From NCBI GenBank assembly GCA_029255685.2, contig CM055318.2:29934001-29998000 (forward strand): a stretch of 64,000 bases of DNA. Direction: 5' to 3'. Both the position numbers and the translations under genes were made by a program. The stretch comes from Silene conica (lineage: Eukaryota > Streptophyta > Magnoliopsida > Caryophyllales > Caryophyllaceae). Below are positions 33,673-46,267 of the stretch, piece by piece. Every line of letters begins with the position of its first letter. Position 1 is the first letter of the stretch. Below the pieces are notes generated by a model, which did no database searches, was not told the origin of the DNA, and saw only the letters and a list, made by a program, of their open reading frames with translations.

Positions 33673-36600
33673 ATCACGCCTAATTATTCTCTTGTCATGC
33701 CAGCGCTTGGTTTTCTCTTTTTAGATCCTGGCATTGTCATAGGCAAGCAACCTAAATTCTTCCAACTCGTTCAGCTGAGACAAGCATTTCTCACGGGAAA
33801 GGTTAGGGTCTAAATTAAGATCACAAATGGCCCACCAAGACTTGCGTTCTAACTCAACTGGTAAGTGACAAGTCTTACCATAAATCAACCGGAATGGTGA
33901 CATTCCGATTGGTGTTTTGAACGCAGTTCTATAAGCCCATAAAACATCATCAAGCTTAAGACTCCAATCTTTCCTAGATTTAGAAACAACTTTGGCTAGG
34001 GTCTCCTTGAGTTCTCTATTAGAGATCTCAACTTGACCACTAGTCTGAGGGTGATATGCTAGACCCCTACGATGTTGGACACCGAATTTCTTTAGCAAGG
34101 CACCTAATTGTTTCTCTTTGAAATGCATACCCACATCACAAATGACAACCCTAGGGACACCAACGCGAGGAAATATGATTTTCTTAAACAATTTAATAAC
34201 AGCTTTTGCATCACAATGGGGAGTAGCAATAGCTTCTACCCACTTAGACACATAATCAACGGCGACAAGAATATACATGTTACCTTGACTTATAGGGAAA
34301 GGTCCCTGATAATCAATGCCCCAGACATGGAAAATCTCTACCTCTAAAATACCAACCTGTGGCATCTCATGTCTTTTGGAGACATTCCCAGATCTCTGAC
34401 AAGCATCACAGCTACCTACAAAATTCCTACAGTCAGCATGCAAAGTAGGCCAATAAAAACCAGACTGTAATACCTTGGGCACGGTCCTAGATGGACCGTG
34501 GTGACCACCAGAGCAGAAGAGTGGCATGCTTCCACAATGTCCTTCACCTCCCATTGGGGGACGCATCTTCGGATAAGTCCATCTCCACATTCCTTGAAAA
34601 CATAAGGGTCATCGCAAAAATACTGCTTTGCATCAAAGATAAATCTCTTCTTCTGTTGCCATGAAAGCTCTGGAGGAATTTTACCTGTGACACCAAAGTT
34701 AACAAAATCAGCATACCAAGGAGGGGGGTAAGAACCTGAACTATTAATGATAAACAGACTCTCATCAGGAAAAGAATCATCAATAGGTACAGAATCTTCC
34801 CTATCAGGCAGCTGAAGGCGAGATAGGTGGTCAGCTACCACATTCTCCGCGCCTTTCTTGTCCCTAATCTCAATGTCAAACTCTTGTAGAAGGAGTATCC
34901 ACCTCAACAGCCTTGACTTTGAATCTTTCTTCAGGAAGAGGCCCTTCAAAGTTGCATGGTTAGTATAAACAATTACCTTATTACCTACCAAATAAGATCG
35001 GAATTTCTCTAAGGCAAAGATCACAGCTAGCATCTCCTTCTCAGTGGTGAAGTAGTTGACTTGAGTCTCATCTAGGGTTCGGCTCGCATAGTATATGGCA
35101 TTCAGAGCCTTGTGCTTCCTTTGACCTAGCACGGCTCCCACATCATAGTCACTCGCATCGCACTTGATCGCAAATGGAAGATCCCAATCTGGTGGCTGGA
35201 TGATCGGTGCTGAGATCAAAGCTTCCTTGAACCTGTTAAAAGCTGAAAGGCACTCATCAGTAAACTCAAAGACAGCATCCTTGAGGAACAACTGTGTAAG
35301 TGGTTTAGCAATCTTAGAGAAGTCCTTAATGAAACGCCGGTAAAAACCTGCATGTCGTAAAAAACTTTTCACCCCCTTAACATTAACAGGAGGGGGTAAT
35401 TGCTCAATCACTTGCACTTTTGCTTTATCTACATGAATACCCTTATCAGATATAAGATGCCCTAACACTACCCCCTCATTGACCATAAACTGACACTTCT
35501 CCCAGTTTAAGACAAGGTTTACATCAATAAACGCTGCAAGACTTTATCAAGGTTAGCTAAGCGTTGATCAAACTCATTACCATAAACAGAAAAATCATCC
35601 AGAAATACCTCCATGATGTTTTCAATAAAATCAGAAAAGATACCCAGCATACACCTTTGAAAGGTGGCAAGAGCATTACACAACCCAAAAGGCATTCCGC
35701 GGTATGCAAAAACACCTTGTTGGAAAGTAAAAGTAGTCTTACTCTGATCATCAGGATGGATGGGATTCTGGAAAAAACCTGAATAACCATCTAGAAAACA
35801 GAAGAATTTATTAGAAGCAAGTCTCTCGGTCATTTGGTCAACAAAAGGAAGGGGGAAATGGTCTTTCTTGGTGGCGGCATTTAACTGTCTATAATCAATG
35901 CACATCCGCCACCCTGTCACTACTCTAGTAGGTATTAATTCATTTTTCTCATTTTTAACCACAGTGGTTCCTCCTTTCTTAGGAACCACCTGAACTGGGC
36001 TAACCCACTTGGAGTTGCCAACTGAATAAATAATACTTGCATCAAGAAGTTTCATCACCTCAGCCATAACTACCTCATGCATCTTAGGGTTCAACTTACG
36101 TTGACCCTGTCTATAGGGTTTATGCCCTTCCTCTAACTTTATCCTATGCATGCAAACATCAGGACTGATGCCCTTAATGTCATCCAAAGAATAACCTAAA
36201 GCTTTCCTATTCTTTTTGAGAACAATCATCAAGGCAGAAAGTTGGTTAGGGTCAAGTTTAGAACTAACAATCGCAGGATACTGCTCAGTGTCATCTAGGA
36301 AAACATACTTAAGATTAGGAGGAAGTGGCTTACGCTCTGGTACCTTTACCTCAACGGCATGAACAGAATCAGTACTAACAGCATAACACATGTTTACCAG
36401 ATTAGCATTAGCCAAGCTTATGAGCTTCTCATCCTCTTCCTCAGTCAGCTCATATTCCTCTATCTCTGCTTCCACAACATCCAGCTCTTCAGCATTCTCA
36501 GCTGGATTACCTGCACACTTATCCAAAACTGTTAGATCATCTAAGTGATCCTTGGTCAAGGATTCCCTCCAGTTACGGATAACATTCATGTCAATAATAT

Positions 36601-38583
36601 CAATGGAGCAACAAGTATCATCAGTAAGAGTAGTTGCATTATGGGCAAGACTAAACTCGATAGTGTCATCTCCAACCTCTAAAGTAATGATCCCGCGTTT
36701 GACATCAATCACAACCCTAGATGTGTGTAAAAAGGGTCTACCTAAAATAATAGGTATCTGACTATCCTCAGCAATGTCTAAAACAACGAAATCAACAGGA
36801 ATAAAGAACTTTCCCACTCTAACTGGGACATCCTCCAAGACCCCTAATTGTCTTTGGGTTGATCTATCTGTCATCTGTAAGGTGATGTTGGTGACCTTAA
36901 GTCTACCTATGTTAAGTCTCTCACAAACAGAATAAGGCATAACAATGACACTAGCCCCTAGATCACAAAGGGCTTTCCAATAACATGATTTCCTATGGTG
37001 CATGGGATAGAAAAACTACCTGGGTCTTTCAACTTGGGTGCTATATTATTTTGTGAAAGAACATAACATTCTTCCACAAAAGCAATAGCACCTTCGTCCT
37101 GAAACTTCCTCCTACGACTTAAAATATCTTTCATAAATTTAGCATAAGAAGGTACCTGGGTAATTAAGTCAGTGAATGGGATGGTTACCTCAAGGTTCTT
37201 CACCATCTCCAAGAACTTACCAAATTCCCGATCCTCTTTTGAATGTTTCAATCGCTCGGGATACGGAATGGTAACACTAGCCGTAGGATCAGCTATCTTC
37301 GGCTTCTTCAGCTGTAGAATCTCGGTGAGGTCTTGAATGAGGGAAGGGTCCAACAATTCAGGATTGGAAATTTCATTCTGCTCAGGAACCTTGGTCGGTC
37401 GACCATGAATGGTAGTCGGTCGACCAGATGCGCTGTTATCAGAAGTCTTCTGTTTTCCAGAAACTAATCGCTCGTCAGGTATCTCGTTCGGTCGACCGGA
37501 TGTAGTGGTCGGTCGACCACCCAACCTGGTTACAGGATTTGTTTCTTTATCACGAACTTCAGCAGAATGCCCCTTGGAAGTTGGTCTATCATAAGCACGA
37601 CCACTTCTGAGATTTATAGCATTTAATGTCTCTGTGGAACTCTCACAACTGCCCGGAGAGCTAGCAATCTGATTAGCAGCTAAGATTGCTAATTGGTCCT
37701 CAAAAGTCTTCAAAGAACCCACTTGAGCCTTTTCCATTTCCATCATTTGTTTCATTAGAGCATGAACAAGCTCTCTCAACTCCGCCGTCTCACCCGTGTT
37801 GTCAACCGTAGTAACTAGGTTCACACTTTCTTGCTTCAGCTGGGCTGCCTCAAGCTTTTCAAAACGAGCTTCAACGGTTGTCTCAAGAGCTAATACCCTA
37901 TCCATCTTTACATTCAACCTTCGCGAATTCCCACGCGAACTCCCAAATTCGGCCCTATGCACCGCCATGTCTTCAATATTGTTCCAACCCTTCATGTGGT
38001 TGGTATTATTTTGGAATCTACCATTGGCGGCTGCATCAAGAATTACCTTGTAGTCATCATAAAGGGCATTGTAGAATTGGTTGCACAAGTACCATTGAGG
38101 AAAACCATGATGAGGAATAGACCGGACCAATTTCTTGAACCAACCCCATGTCTCACAAAATTCTTCATCCGGACCTTGTTGAAAATTAGTGATTTGACTT
38201 CTCAAGTCATTGGCCTTCGCAAGTGGGAAGTACTTTTTATAGAAAGCCAATGCCAAGGAAGTCCAATCTGTAACCTTCTCAGCTACCCTATCAAGGTAGC
38301 GGTACCAATCTCTCGTAGAATCCTTCAGTGAATAGAGGAACATCATTGCCTTCACCTCATCTTGAGTCACCACGGCTGGTATATGAATGGAACAGCAATA
38401 ATCCGTGAATGTCTCAACATGCCTCAACAGATCCTCATCGGGTAGACCAGAAAATTGGTTCCGCTCCACCACAATGATGTAGTTCGGGTGGAGCTCAAAA
38501 GAACCAGTGGTAGGTGTGGGCAAAGTAAACCCCTTCGGTAGATATTGTACCTTTGGTTTTATGTGATCATAGATAGTAGCCAT
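33673..38583 (-). pseudogene. E1 gag-pol polyprotein, frameshifted
   Basis: Homologous to the E2 polyprotein throughout. Gag starts at 38583 (MATIYDHIKPKV) and carries two pairs of GRP(T/N) repeats instead of one. The frame breaks near 36976 (one base lost in the GGGAAAGCC region before the protease), near 35529 (one base lost after LDKVLQR in the reverse transcriptase) and near 34515 (one base lost before the integrase zinc region). Protease CDLGASVIVMPYS, reverse transcriptase VFLDDFSVYG and integrase core HPQTSGQVE are all recognisable. It is cut at 33673 by E2; its C-terminus is at 20174-20427. Confidence 0.9.
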
Positions 38584-38742
38584 GTCTCAAAGAATGAGAG
38601 TATTCAAGCGTTCCTCTCAAAAACCTGTCTTCTAATATTCAAAACAACACTAGAAGAAAAGGTAAGTAAAGGTCTTAAGCAACCGGAGTTCCTTAAGACA
38701 AGGGAAATAAACTAAAAACTTATAAACAAAATTATACCGTCT

Positions 38743-38759
38743 CCCCGGCAACGGCGCCA
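38743..38759 (-). promoter_or_regulatory. E1 primer-binding site (tRNA-Asp type)
   Basis: On the minus strand this reads TGGCGCCGTTGCCGGGG, 5 bases inside the 5' LTR. It is identical to the E2 site. Confidence 0.85.
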
Positions 38760-38764
38760 AAATT

Positions 38765-40000
38765 TGACACCCGTCGTTGAGGGGTGCCAAAGATAAGATT
38801 TATAGAACCTCGGCTTAAACTAGATAGAGTAAGTCAAGGGTCGAACCGTAAGGAGACAAGGTTAATATTGTTTGTGATTTAAAGTCTATTGAAAGTAAAA
38901 AAAAGGGGGGGGGTTGATTGATGGTTGAGACTAACAACTAAGATGGCAAAACAAACAAGAATGCTAAACAAGAGTAAAAGGACGATTAGGAACATCGGTT
39001 CCCCATGGCTAGGGCAAGTCAACAAAGGGTAAATAATCAATTAACACAATCCCAAGGAACAAAGAATAAACTTTTAGGTCAATATTCTACCCAATCCTTA
39101 CGGTCTTAGGGTTCCTAGTAAAGCACTAAACTTTCGTTCATAGGGCAATCCCAAAATTGTTGTTAAACTAATTCTAACAATCTTTCAATCTTAAAGAATT
39201 AGTTCACCAACAACAATGGGGATCGGTATACTAATCATAAAACCATTAAAACCTAATTTTAGCCATGGTTCCCCTAATTCCCAATCATATGAATTAGCTA
39301 TGCATAATTATGAAACTAATACTAACAAAATTGAAGAACAACAAGCAAGATAACATAATTGAAGGTAAGGATTCAAGAGGGCAAAACATAAATTTAATAA
39401 CAATAACAATAAGAACAATGAATTTGAATGACAAGAAAGTTAATTGCATAAACTTACAAACCAATTGGAAATTAAGAACAAATCTGGAAATTGGAGTTCT
39501 TCTCCCTCAAACTCATGTGCTTTTGCTAATTGTGACTGCTTAACCTAATTACAATACAAGAGCGTTCTTAAATAGTCTGCTAATTACAAGATTAAAAGAA
39601 TTAAAACCGAAACAAAACAGCGGAACCCGTCGTCTGGTCGACCGACCGGGTGTAGTGGTCGGTCGACCACAGTAGCTATAGTCAGGCCTTTCTGTAACTG
39701 TGCACTGGTCGGTCGACCGGTTGGGTAAGTCGGTCGACCAGTTCCTGTGTATTCCAGCCTTAAATTGGCTTGCACGCATCTCCAGGCTACGAGTTCGGAT
39801 CCTTGCTTCGTGCAATTCCTTAGAACGGCTTCCGGAGGACGGTTAAAGCTTGATTTTGCTCACTTCCGCTTGTTCTTACATTTAAAACAGAGAAATGCCA
39901 AAGTAAACCGTTTCGGGAAGAAAAGTAACTAAAAGCTACAAATATGCATAGAAACACGTGCTGAAACTATAAATAAAATGTATAGTAAATGCATGTATTA
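38765..40000 (-). repeat. E1 5' LTR
   Basis: About 1236 bp. On the minus strand it ends CGACGGGTGTCA next to the primer site. It begins near 40000 with TAATACATGC, where E2 has TGATACGTGC, so the conserved TG start is mutated. It carries motif pairs 39638/39659 and 39709/39730. The flank to its right belongs to another element. Confidence 0.8.
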
Positions 40001-40030
40001 GTATTGCATGTTGATATGAGATTGAGATAT

Positions 40031-40128
<98 letters not shown>

Positions 40129-40581
40129 TTCACATGTTATAAATGCTGGAGTATATTGGTTGTTTATGTATTGCGTGTCGTTAACAATAGGTGGCTAGGA
40201 GAACTCTAGTCACTCCCCAATGATTGTGGCGTACATGTTTACATGTATGTAGGTACATGACAGGTTGGATAGCTGAGGGGTTACACTGGAGGCTAGCGAG
40301 CGATGATCCGTTGTTCAACATTGACTTACCTTTCATATCGTGTAGCTAGACCTAGACGTTTGGTTTTCATACTTGAGTGCCTGTAAGGATGTGTCATCCC
40401 AGGCTGTTTTGTATTTATACTTTCAGTACTTAGATATATACTTATCTATGTTTTGGTTTATATCAGTTTGTACAGTTTTGTTTTAATTCACCTCGTTTAT
40501 CATGCATGTTAAAGTTTAAATTCCGCGTAAATTTTGGCATGTTTTTATGTTTTATTTTCCGCTGCGACGAGGGGTTTTACA
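40001..40581 (+). repeat. Chromovirus 5' LTR, right part
   Basis: It ends GAGGGGTTTTACA directly before a primer-binding site, so this is the 3' part of an LTR. No start of the form TGTAAAACCCC is visible. The left part was probably displaced by the E1 insertion. A long AT repeat occupies 40033-40126. Confidence 0.6.
40033..40126. repeat. (AT)n microsatellite, about 47 units
   Basis: A perfect AT dinucleotide run inside the chromovirus LTR. The minus-strand frame of alternating Ile and Tyr here is not a gene. Confidence 0.95.
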
Positions 40582-40583
40582 GT

Positions 40584-40595
40584 CGGTATCAGAGC
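40584..40595 (+). promoter_or_regulatory. Chromovirus primer-binding site
   Basis: CGGTATCAGAGC, two bases after the LTR end. It matches the initiator-Met-tRNA primer site TGGTATCAGAGC except for its first base. Confidence 0.7.
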
Positions 40596-40747
40596 GTTAT
40601 CGCTCCCGACGCACTCATGTGACCCCCAACCTTAACTTGACCATATAATTGAATAATGAATGAGAGATGGGGTAGATTTAAGGATTTACATTGTAGTCTG
40701 TTTGTGATTGTTAATTGCTAAGTTAACACTTGCTTTTCTTTTGAAGG

Positions 40748-43700
40748 ATGGTGAGGACTTCTGCAACAGAGAATACGATAATGCAAGTCCTTCTTCAGGT
40801 GCTTGAGAACCAGAGAAATCAAGCTGAAGTTGTTCCTCCTCCTCCTCCTCCGCCAAGCAATGATGCCAACAGACCTGGTGGCTTTTCATGGATTGCATCT
40901 CAGATGTCCAGGAGTCACGCGAAGACCTACGGAGGTGAAGTTGACCCTGTTGCTCTTTCTGAGTGGTTTCGAGAGATGGAGAAGAGTTTTGCATGTATTC
41001 AGTAGTCAGAGAAGATAGGGTGCGTCTAGCCACTCACTTTCTGACCTTGGAGGCTGATAAATGGTGGACTCTCACAGGTCCTACTTTTCTGCTGGACCCA
41101 CTGTTTAATTGGGAAGCTTTCAAGGAGAATATTGACACTAGGTTCTATCCTAATGAGCTGCGTTCACAGAGATTGAAGGAGTTTATGGATCTTAAGCAAG
41201 GGAAGATGACGGTACATGAGTTCACAGATAAATCCAACTAGCTTGCTCACTTTGCTTCGAGATTTGTGAGAGATGAGTCAGAGAGGGTGTACTTCTACAG
41301 AGGGAAGTTGGGACCCCGTATTGAGAGTATGATTTGCAGAGATTCGACTTCCTTCATTAAGGTGTACGATGACACCATCTGGGCTGAGAGTTCTATCCGG
41401 GCTATTGATGCTGAGGCTCGTGCTGCTACTGCTAGTGTTTCTTCACATCAGAGATCTATTTATCAGGGCAAGAGGCCTTTTATTTCGTCCACTGCACCTG
41501 CTGCTTCTCAGAAGAAGCGGTTTGAGAGGTTTGTTGCACCGGTCGCTAAGACCATTGTTCACACCTATACTACTTCGAGTGCTTGTAACCGTTGTGGTAA
41601 ACCTCTTCATTCGGGTTTTGATTTCTTCAAGAATGCCTACAAGTGTTACACTTGTAATGGATTTAGGTATAGATCGTTTGAGTGTCCTGAGAAGAATACC
41701 GCTCTTGGCAAAGCTGTCACTGCTGCTTCAGCTACTAGAGGAGACAAGGCAAAGGGGAAGATCTTCGTCATGACCAGAGCAGAGGCTGAGGCTCATCCTG
41801 ATATCATTGCCGATATATTTTCTGTCCTCGGTGCTGAGTGCTTTATCCTATTCGATACAGGTGCTTCATTGTCTTTTTTATCGACTCAGTTCGCCGATAG
41901 ACTAGCTCTGGAGTCTTCTGTTGTTGAGGAGACTTATATCTCATTGCCTTCCGGAGATGTTTTCTCCTGCTCTTCTTCCCATAGGGATGTTCCTATTGTT
42001 ATTGGTTGTGCCACATTTCCAGCGGAGTTACTGAGATTTCCTCTTGAGGAATTTGACATTATCCTCGATATGGATTGGTTATCGCGATACCATGCTCGCT
42101 TCGAGTGTCGCGACCAGAAAATCTGCTTGAGGAGTTCTGCAGGAGTTCGTGTTTCCTATAAGGGAACCCGCCCCAAAAGGGTGTTCGTGTCATTTCTTCG
42201 ATGAAAGCTTCTTATCTTCTTAGAAAGGGTTGTCAAGCCTTCTTGTGTGTTGTTTCTGCTGCGATACCTTCGCTACCGAAGCTTGAAGATGTAGCCATTG
42301 TTCGTGAGTTTCCAGATGTCTTTCCAGAGGAGTTGTCGGGTATACCTCCTGAGAGAGATGTTGAGTTTACTATCGAGCTTGTTCCAGGTACCGGACCTAT
42401 ATCTAAGGCTCCCTATCGTATGGCTCCGCCTGAATTGAAGGAATTGAAGCAGCAACTTGAAGAGATGATAGAGAAAGGATTCATTCGACCGAGTGCCTCT
42501 CCTTGGGGTGCTCCAGTGCTTTTCGTCAAGAAGAAAGATGGTTGCATAAGACTTTGTATTTATTATAGGGAATTGAACAGGGTTACGGTGAAGAACCGAT
42601 ATCCTCTTCCCAGGATTGATGACTTGTTTAATCAGCTTAGAGGTGCCTCCAGATTTTCCAAGATAGATCTTCGTTCAGGGTATCACCAGTTTCCAGTTAG
42701 AGAGGCTGACATTGCGAAGACTGCTTTCCGTACCAGATATGGACATTTTGAGTTTGTTGTCATGCCTTTCGGTTTGACGAATGCTCCTGCTATATTCATG
42801 GATCAGATGAATAGGACGTTCACTGAGTACTTAGACACTTGCGTTGTGGTGTTTATTGATGATATCCTTATCTATTCAAAGACTGATGCTGAGCATGCCG
42901 AACATCTTCGTTTGATACTTGGGATTCTGCGCCGACAGAAGTGATTTGCTAAGTTCTCGAAGTGTGAGTTTTGGTTGTCTCAGGTTGCATTTTTCGGACA
43001 TGTCATCTCTAGTGAGGGTGTTATGGTTGATCCCGCTAAGAGTGAGGCTGTGATTGATTGCGAGAGTCCCAAGGATGTGGGAGAGATTCGTAGTTTCCTC
43101 GGATTGGCTGGATACTACCGACGGTTCGTAGAGGACTTTTCTAGATTGGCTCGTCCGATGACTCAGTTACTGAAGAAAGAAGCCAAATTTGTATGGACAG
43201 ATAAGTGTGAGGGCTCATTTCAGTAATTGAAGACTAGGTTGACTTCTGCTCCAGTGCTTACTCTTCCAGAGATTGGTGTGGATTTTGATGTCTACTGGGA
43301 TGCTTCTATGCTTGGACTTGGATGTGTGTTGATGCAGAGTGGTAAGGTGATTGCTTATTCCTCCAGACAGCTGCAAGTTCATGAGGTGAACTATCCTACG
43401 CATGATCTTGAGTTGGCTGATGTTGTTCATGCCTTGAAGATGTGGCGTCATTATTTGATTGGATCGCATGCCGCATTTTCACTAATCACAAGAGTTTGAA
43501 GTACATTTTCACACAGAAGGACCTTAATATGCGACAACGTCGTTGGTTGGAATTGGTCAAGGACTATGACATAGACTTATTGTATCATCAGGGCAAGGCT
43601 AACGTGGTTGCTGATGCGCTTAGTCGTAAGACTTCTCATTCGTTGAGTGTTATTCGAGTGTTACCAGAGGAACTTTGTTCTGAGTTCAGGAAGTTGAGAT

Positions 43701-45038
43701 TAGAGATGGTAGGTAGTGGATTTGATTGGTTGTCTGCCATGACTGCTGAGCCGACATTGTATTGGGAGATTTGCAAGGGTTTGCCGACAGATGTTACTTA
43801 TAGGAAGTTCGAGGCCAAGATTGCTAGTGGCGAGGCTAGAGATTTTGTGATTGATGCTGACAGCTTTCTTCGTTTTCGTGGTCGGATGTTTGTTCTGGAT
43901 GCTCCTAGCTTGAGGAAGAGAGTATTGGATGAGGCTCATTTGACTCCTTATTCTATTCATCCTGGTGGTGAGAAGATGCATAAGGACCTTAGGCTCTTGT
44001 TTTGGTGGCCAGGGATGAAAAAGGAGATTTTGGATTACGTGAGTAGGTGTTTGACTTGTCAGAAGGTGAAGATTGAGCATAAGAGACCTGGTGGTCTACT
44101 ACAGCCGCTCCATGTTCCTCAGTGGAAATGGGAGTGCATTTCTATGGACTTTGTGACTGCTTTACCTAAGACCGTTGGCGGTAAGGATGCTATTTCGATG
44201 GTGGTCGATAGATTGACCAAGTGTGCTAGGTTTATACCTATTCGTGAGACTCGGGATATGGATCGCCTTGCTAAGGATTACATTGCAGAGATTGTTCGAT
44301 ACCATGGAGTTCCGAGAGAGATCATTTCAGACAGGAATCCGCGTTTCTGTTCGAGATTCTGGAAAGCTCTACAGGAGGCCATGGGTAGCCGACTTTTGTT
44401 GAGTACAGCGTTCCATGCTGCTACTGATGGTCAGTCAGAGAGGACCATACAGACTTTAGAGGATCTTCTTCGTGCTTGTGCACTTGATTTTCAGGGTTCG
44501 TGGAAACAGAGTCTACCACTGGTTGAGTTCTCTTACAACAACAATTATCACTCGTCGATTCAGATGGCTCCATATGAGGCGCTTTATGGTAGGAAGTGTC
44601 GTAGCCCTATCTGCTCGGATCAGTCGAGCGAAGTTCCTTCGAGTTTCTCCGATGAAAGGTGTCAAGAGATTTGGTGTTAAGGGCAAGTTGAGTCCTAAGT
44701 ATATTGGGTCGTTCGAGATTTTGAAGAAGATTGGTGTTGCTGCTTACAGATTGGATCTGCCTCCTAGTTTGGGCAAGGTTCATAGCGTCTTTCATGTTTC
44801 ACAACTCCACAAGTACGTTAGTGACCCTAGTCACGTGCTTCAGAGAGAGATCGATAACCTAGAGCCGAACTTTGCGTTCGAAGAGCATCTAGTGAAGATT
44901 TTGGATCGTCAGGACCGAAAGCTGAGGAGCTAGGTAGTGCCCCTGGTGAAGATCCTATGGCGTTGTGGCGACGTTGTGGAGCAGACTTGGGAGACAGAGG
45001 CTTCGATGTGCGCTACGCATCCTTCTCTCTTCGATTGA
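40748..45038 (+). pseudogene. Chromovirus (Tekay/Del-like) gag-pol, heavily broken
   Basis: Domains in order: gag from MVRTSATENT with the capsid region (YGGEVDPVALSEWF, DKWWTLTGPTF); a zinc knuckle (CYTCNGFRYRSFEC, His replaced by Arg); protease DTGASLSFLS; reverse transcriptase ([23 protein letters not shown]); RNase H; integrase ([41 protein letters not shown]); and a chromodomain-like end (VPLVKILWR, EQTWETEASM) to a TGA at 45036. Breaks are a frameshift near 40985, TAG at 41239, frameshift near 42195, TGA at 42942, stop at 43224, frameshift near 43470, a deletion of roughly 200 bp near 44640, and TAG at 44932. Chromodomains target such elements to heterochromatin. Dead copy; its 3' LTR is not seen before the copia element starts at 45059. 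Confidence 0.85.
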
Positions 45039-45058
45039 GGTATAGTTTACTTAGATTT

Positions 45059-46253
45059 TGTTGGGAATTATGTCCTTAACAATAGTGCGATCACATAATT
45101 AAATCTCATGACGAGAATGCGCAAGGGATGATACAAAATTATATAGTCAACTGGTCAACATTAATCGGTAATGATTGGCTTGCTAAAGTTTGACATTACT
45201 GTCGTAATGACGGTGGTGACCAGTTGATCCCTTTAGGTCACACCTATAGGACAACTCTCTTAATGGTAAATGAAATGACTGTATGTTGATACGAGTCAGT
45301 TCAATTCTAGTTCGTAATTATATGAGGAGAACATTTATAATAAGATTATAAATTATGAACTTTTAGTGATCGACATGTCGTCACTAATATTTACATGTTT
45401 ATGAAACATATTTACTCGAATGAATTATTTTAAACTACAATTGTTGTAGTGGCAAGGGATTGATTAATTAGATGTTAGTGATTATGAATTACTACTAATT
45501 TTATGAATAAGTGTTTAATAGTTAAACTACGAATTTCGTAAAACAATGTGGTCGATGTAATTGTTTCATACCATATTAGCATGTATTGTGTGTAAGTCCA
45601 TTTCGGTAATATGGACCGTATGTCACATTCATACACACATATACATTTTACATATTAACACAATATATGATAATGTGTTATGAATAAAAACATCTAATTA
45701 ATGCATAAGTTGAGTGGGAGACATTTGAAGGTATTGAGGTGCCCATGTATTGGGCATTCTACCCTAACCAACCGGCCATCCCTAGAGAAGAACAAAAGAG
45801 ACCCTTGTTCTCATTAACTCATTCATTCTATGTTCAAGTTATGTTTTGAAGAGAGAAAAACAAAAGAAATTGTTCATCCTTGCTCTCACCAAAACCGTGT
45901 GACATACCTCATTTGTCAAGACAAAAAGGATTGATAATATTATACTAAATGTGTAGTAGTAATATTATAAATAATAAGAACTAGTATTTGTATTTGATTT
46001 TTCTAGCAAAATAAATACAAATTATAAGAGTAGGTTGTCTTGGGTGCATCTTGGAGGAGGTATCCTACTTTGGATACTAAGGGTTGGATGTTCATCCTAG
46101 CACCGGTTTTCGTCGGATTGTAAGTATTCGACTCCTTTATTCCGCATAGATTATTAGCATGTATAAGATCTAAACAACATATAATTAAAATGTTCATTAT
46201 TCATTTTATTAGTATGACTAAGATATTAGGTTATGAGATATTTAAACCTAACA
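45059..46253 (+). repeat. Ty1/copia 5' LTR
   Basis: 1195 bp, from TGTTGGGAATTATGTCC to AACCTAACA, with perfect TG...CA ends and a primer site directly after. It begins about 20 bases after the chromovirus stop codon, so this element inserted into the chromovirus 3' region. Confidence 0.85.
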
Positions 46254-46255
46254 AT

Positions 46256-46267
46256 TGGTATCAGAGC
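46256..46267 (+). promoter_or_regulatory. Copia primer-binding site (initiator tRNA-Met)
   Basis: TGGTATCAGAGC, two bases after the LTR end, the standard primer site of plant Ty1/copia elements. Confidence 0.9.

Larger units (their letters stand above)
17042..40000 (-). mobile_element. Athila-type Ty3/gypsy element E1, broken by E2
   Basis: On the minus strand, read right to left, the parts are: 5' LTR (38765-40000), tRNA-Asp-type primer site (38743-38759), gag-pol (38583 down to 33673), the E2 insertion (20428-33672), the gag-pol C-terminus (20427-20174), a predicted intron (19724-19149), the env-position ORF (19141-17719) and part of the 3' UTR down to 17042. Its pol has three frameshifts and its second ORF is shifted as well, so it is dead. 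It belongs to the same family as E2. The Athila assignment rests on the primer site, the DLGAS protease box and the second ORF after pol. Confidence 0.8.

Noticed and set aside
15127..39739. CRISPR-like repeat and spacer layout of the 12-bp motifs
   Set aside because: The repeats are only 10-12 bp, come in pairs with 9-base spacers, and lie in plant retrotransposons. No CRISPR array has this form, and no cas genes are present.
39936..40133. Frame of alternating Ile and Tyr on the minus strand
   Set aside because: It is the translation of the AT microsatellite.
44331..44345. Loss of an integrase catalytic residue in the chromovirus (SDRN instead of SDRD)
   Set aside because: The catalytic aspartate aligns with the first D of this motif, which is kept; the changed residue is not part of the triad.
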